Source: Acidobacteriota bacterium
GTDB taxonomy: Bacteria > Acidobacteriota > Terriglobia > Terriglobales > Acidobacteriaceae
Length of the DNA stretch: 64,000 nucleotides
Direction: 5' to 3'
Assembly: GCA_021780075.1 (NCBI GenBank)
Contig: JAJXZL010000044.1
Span: 1 to 64,000, forward strand
The position numbers were made by a program, and so were the translations under genes. Of this stretch, positions 62,725 through 64,000 are shown in pieces. Below the pieces are notes generated by a model, which worked only from the letters and a program-made list of their open reading frames with translations, was not told the DNA's origin and ran no database searches. Position 1 is the first letter of the stretch, and each line of letters opens with the position of its first letter.

Positions 62725-64000
62725 TTAACCGTCTTTCAGCGACGGAAAACAGGTGATGCGCAGTTTGGCTGCCGCGTAGGGTATGAGAGTTACCGTTTCG
62801 TCGGGCTCTGTACTTTCCACGGGACTTGCTGGCATCGGATCGGCAACGCCTTCCTCGGCCTGCCACTTCGGCACTTTGCGCGCATGAATCTGCAGTGTCA
62901 CAGGAGGATGATGCCGAGTGAAGGGTCCCGCACCATCATTGACTACTGCTGGATGCTCCTGTGCGGTAATCAGCTCCTCTCGAGGATTGACCGCATAGTT
63001 CCATTGTGTGGCTGGGTACACCTGCCAATCAGCGGTCATGCAGCGATCACGAAGTTTCAGCCAGTCTTCGCCAATTCCATAGGAGAAAACAAGTGGCCCG
63101 CGCTCGACCGCAATCGAGTTGTTATACCAATGCGAAATACGGGGACGCAAGGGCAGTGTCAGATGCAGTCGGTCGCCGGGCTTCCAGGTACGTTCCAGCA
63201 CTGCGAACGTACCAGTGCTTAGATTTGGAACTCTTGTACCGTTGACCTCAAGGATCGCACCATCAGCCCACTTGGGAATGCGCAACCGCAGCGGGAATTC
63301 GATTGGGCGCTCAGGATTGACAGTCACAGTGACTTCGGATCCAAAGGGGTAGTCTGTGTCTTCACTCAGGTGCACACGAGTATTGCGCACGACCGTTTCC
63401 GCTTGGCATGGAGCATAGAGCGGAAGGACAATCCCGTCGTCATCCGACAGCATGACAAGACTAGACGTAAACTTGGGCCAGCCTTGGCTGAAATTTGCCG
63501 TGCAGCAACCAAACTCCGGATCGAGACCATAAAGGTTAGACTCCGGCCCATCTGTGGTCCACGGTTTTCGGTGCAGACTGCATTCCACCTGATTCGGTTC
63601 CTGATTGTACTGGTGCGCCCACATGTCGTCAGTGAAAGTTCCCGGCAGAGCATTGAAGGCAATCTTCTCCAATTTGTCGCAGAGACTGACGCTGCCAAGG
63701 ATCGCAATTGCTTGCTCCAGAGAGAACATCGTCTCCACGACCGTACACAGTTCCGTTCCCTGGACTGGATTGGGGCCTGCGAGATGTTCGTCTGCCGAAA
63801 ACATCCCATTGGCGAGTCCGTGATAACGGTAAAGCTCGTCAAGCTGATGAAAGAATGCCTTCCTGTCCGCATCTTGACCTGAAATGACAGACCACACGGC
63901 TGAGGCCTTGATGGCCTGTGCGTTATTTACTCCGTGGGTGGTGAGCGATGTCTCCGTTTGGTGACCGCTGATAAGACCGACCGATTCCGGTGTAACGCGT
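62725..64000 (-). CDS. GH127-like beta-L-arabinofuranosidase, N-terminus outside the window
   Basis: The C-terminal 424 or so residues of a protein whose start lies beyond the right edge; the frame is open to the last base, with RVTPESVGLISGHQTETSLT at the visible start. It matches the enzyme at 37525-39609 nearly colinearly, sharing LTTHGVNNAQAIK, HLAGP, TELCTVVETMFSLEQA (Glu-x-Cys ligands), WAHQYNQEPNQVECSLHRKP, GPESNLYGLDPEFGCCTANF with the paired cysteines, and RISHWYNNSIAVERGPLVFS. All catalytic features visible are retained. A GTG at 63897 could be mistaken for a start but lies inside the conserved domain. It is probably co-transcribed with the six-hairpin glycosidase downstream. Confidence 0.88.
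   Translation of the reverse strand, partial: RVTPESVGLISGHQTETSLTTHGVNNAQAIKASAVWSVISGQDADRKAFFHQLDELYRYHGLANGMFSADEHLAGPNPVQGTELCTVVETMFSLEQAIAILGSVSLCDKLEKIAFNALPGTFTDDMWAHQYNQEPNQVECSLHRKPWTTDGPESNLYGLDPEFGCCTANFSQGWPKFTSSLVMLSDDDGIVLPLYAPCQAETVVRNTRVHLSEDTDYPFGSEVTVTVNPERPIEFPLRLRIPKWADGAILEVNGTRVPNLSTGTFAVLERTWKPGDRLHLTLPLRPRISHWYNNSIAVERGPLVFSYGIGEDWLKLRDRCMTADWQVYPATQWNYAVNPREELITAQEHPAVVNDGAGPFTRHHPPVTLQIHARKVPKWQAEEGVADPMPASPVESTEPDETVTLIPYAAAKLRITCFPSLKDG

Overview
The window looks like a chromosomal segment of a soil Acidobacteriota bacterium, probably class Terriglobia (Granulicella/Terriglobus/Edaphobacter type). The basis is gene-family content rather than any marker gene: three long TonB-dependent receptors (two with a clear N-terminal carboxypeptidase-like beta-sandwich), many exported TPR proteins, a CRTAC1 (FG-GAP/UnbV) protein, winged-helix membrane proteins with TolB-like propellers, a DUF1570-type gluzincin with TPRs, a kelch protein with an acidobacterial-style Ig tail, and many secreted carbohydrate-active enzymes. 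No rRNA, tRNA, CRISPR array or phage module was seen.

Layout. 1-4.3 kb: minus-strand operon of two TPR proteins and a Tat-exported protein cut by the left edge. 4.3-10.3 kb: compact minus-strand operon GH130 mannoside phosphorylase - MFS transporter - TonB receptor, closed by a hairpin terminator. 10.8-16 kb: winged-helix membrane protein, Tat-exported barrel protein and CRTAC1 protein. 16-17.4 kb: a decayed TPR gene and a small membrane protein between imperfect direct repeats. 17.4-20.2 kb: polyol cassette (mannitol-dehydrogenase family enzyme plus polyol permease). 20.24-20.87 kb: IS200-like element. 21-28 kb: thioesterase, kelch protein, class II fructose-bisphosphate aldolase with terminator, a repeat-rich spacer with a G-quadruplex-type tract, and the DUF1570 protein. 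28-37 kb: alpha-galactosidase behind a LacI-type operator, PfkB sugar kinase, GRP-type sugar transporter, alcohol dehydrogenase, prmC and prfA, scattered with REP-like palindromes and a truncated REP-associated transposase. 37-45 kb: CDGSH protein, GH127-like arabinofuranosidase next to a TonB receptor, and katG. 45-50 kb: winged-helix/TolB sensor, HAF-repeat protein, TPR protein. 50-64 kb: a regulated glycan locus with a TonB receptor diverging from a four-gene run (TIM-barrel/SUMF1-like fusion, sugar-binding lipoprotein, histidine kinase with an unusual exported sensor region, NarL-type regulator), converging on a secreted six-hairpin glycosidase and a second GH127-like enzyme that leaves the window.

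How the genes may work together. Most of the content fits outer-membrane uptake and periplasmic/cytoplasmic breakdown of plant or microbial glycans (mannosides, galactosides, arabinosides) and polyols, feeding central metabolism (aldolase, PfkB kinase). The most distinctive points are (i) REP-like repeats, two of them read in frame inside prmC and adding about 43 residues; (ii) the 50-64 kb two-component locus with a carbohydrate-binding-type sensor and a paired inverted repeat in its divergent promoter; and (iii) a shared palindromic motif about 145-150 bp upstream of two separate carbohydrate transcription units.
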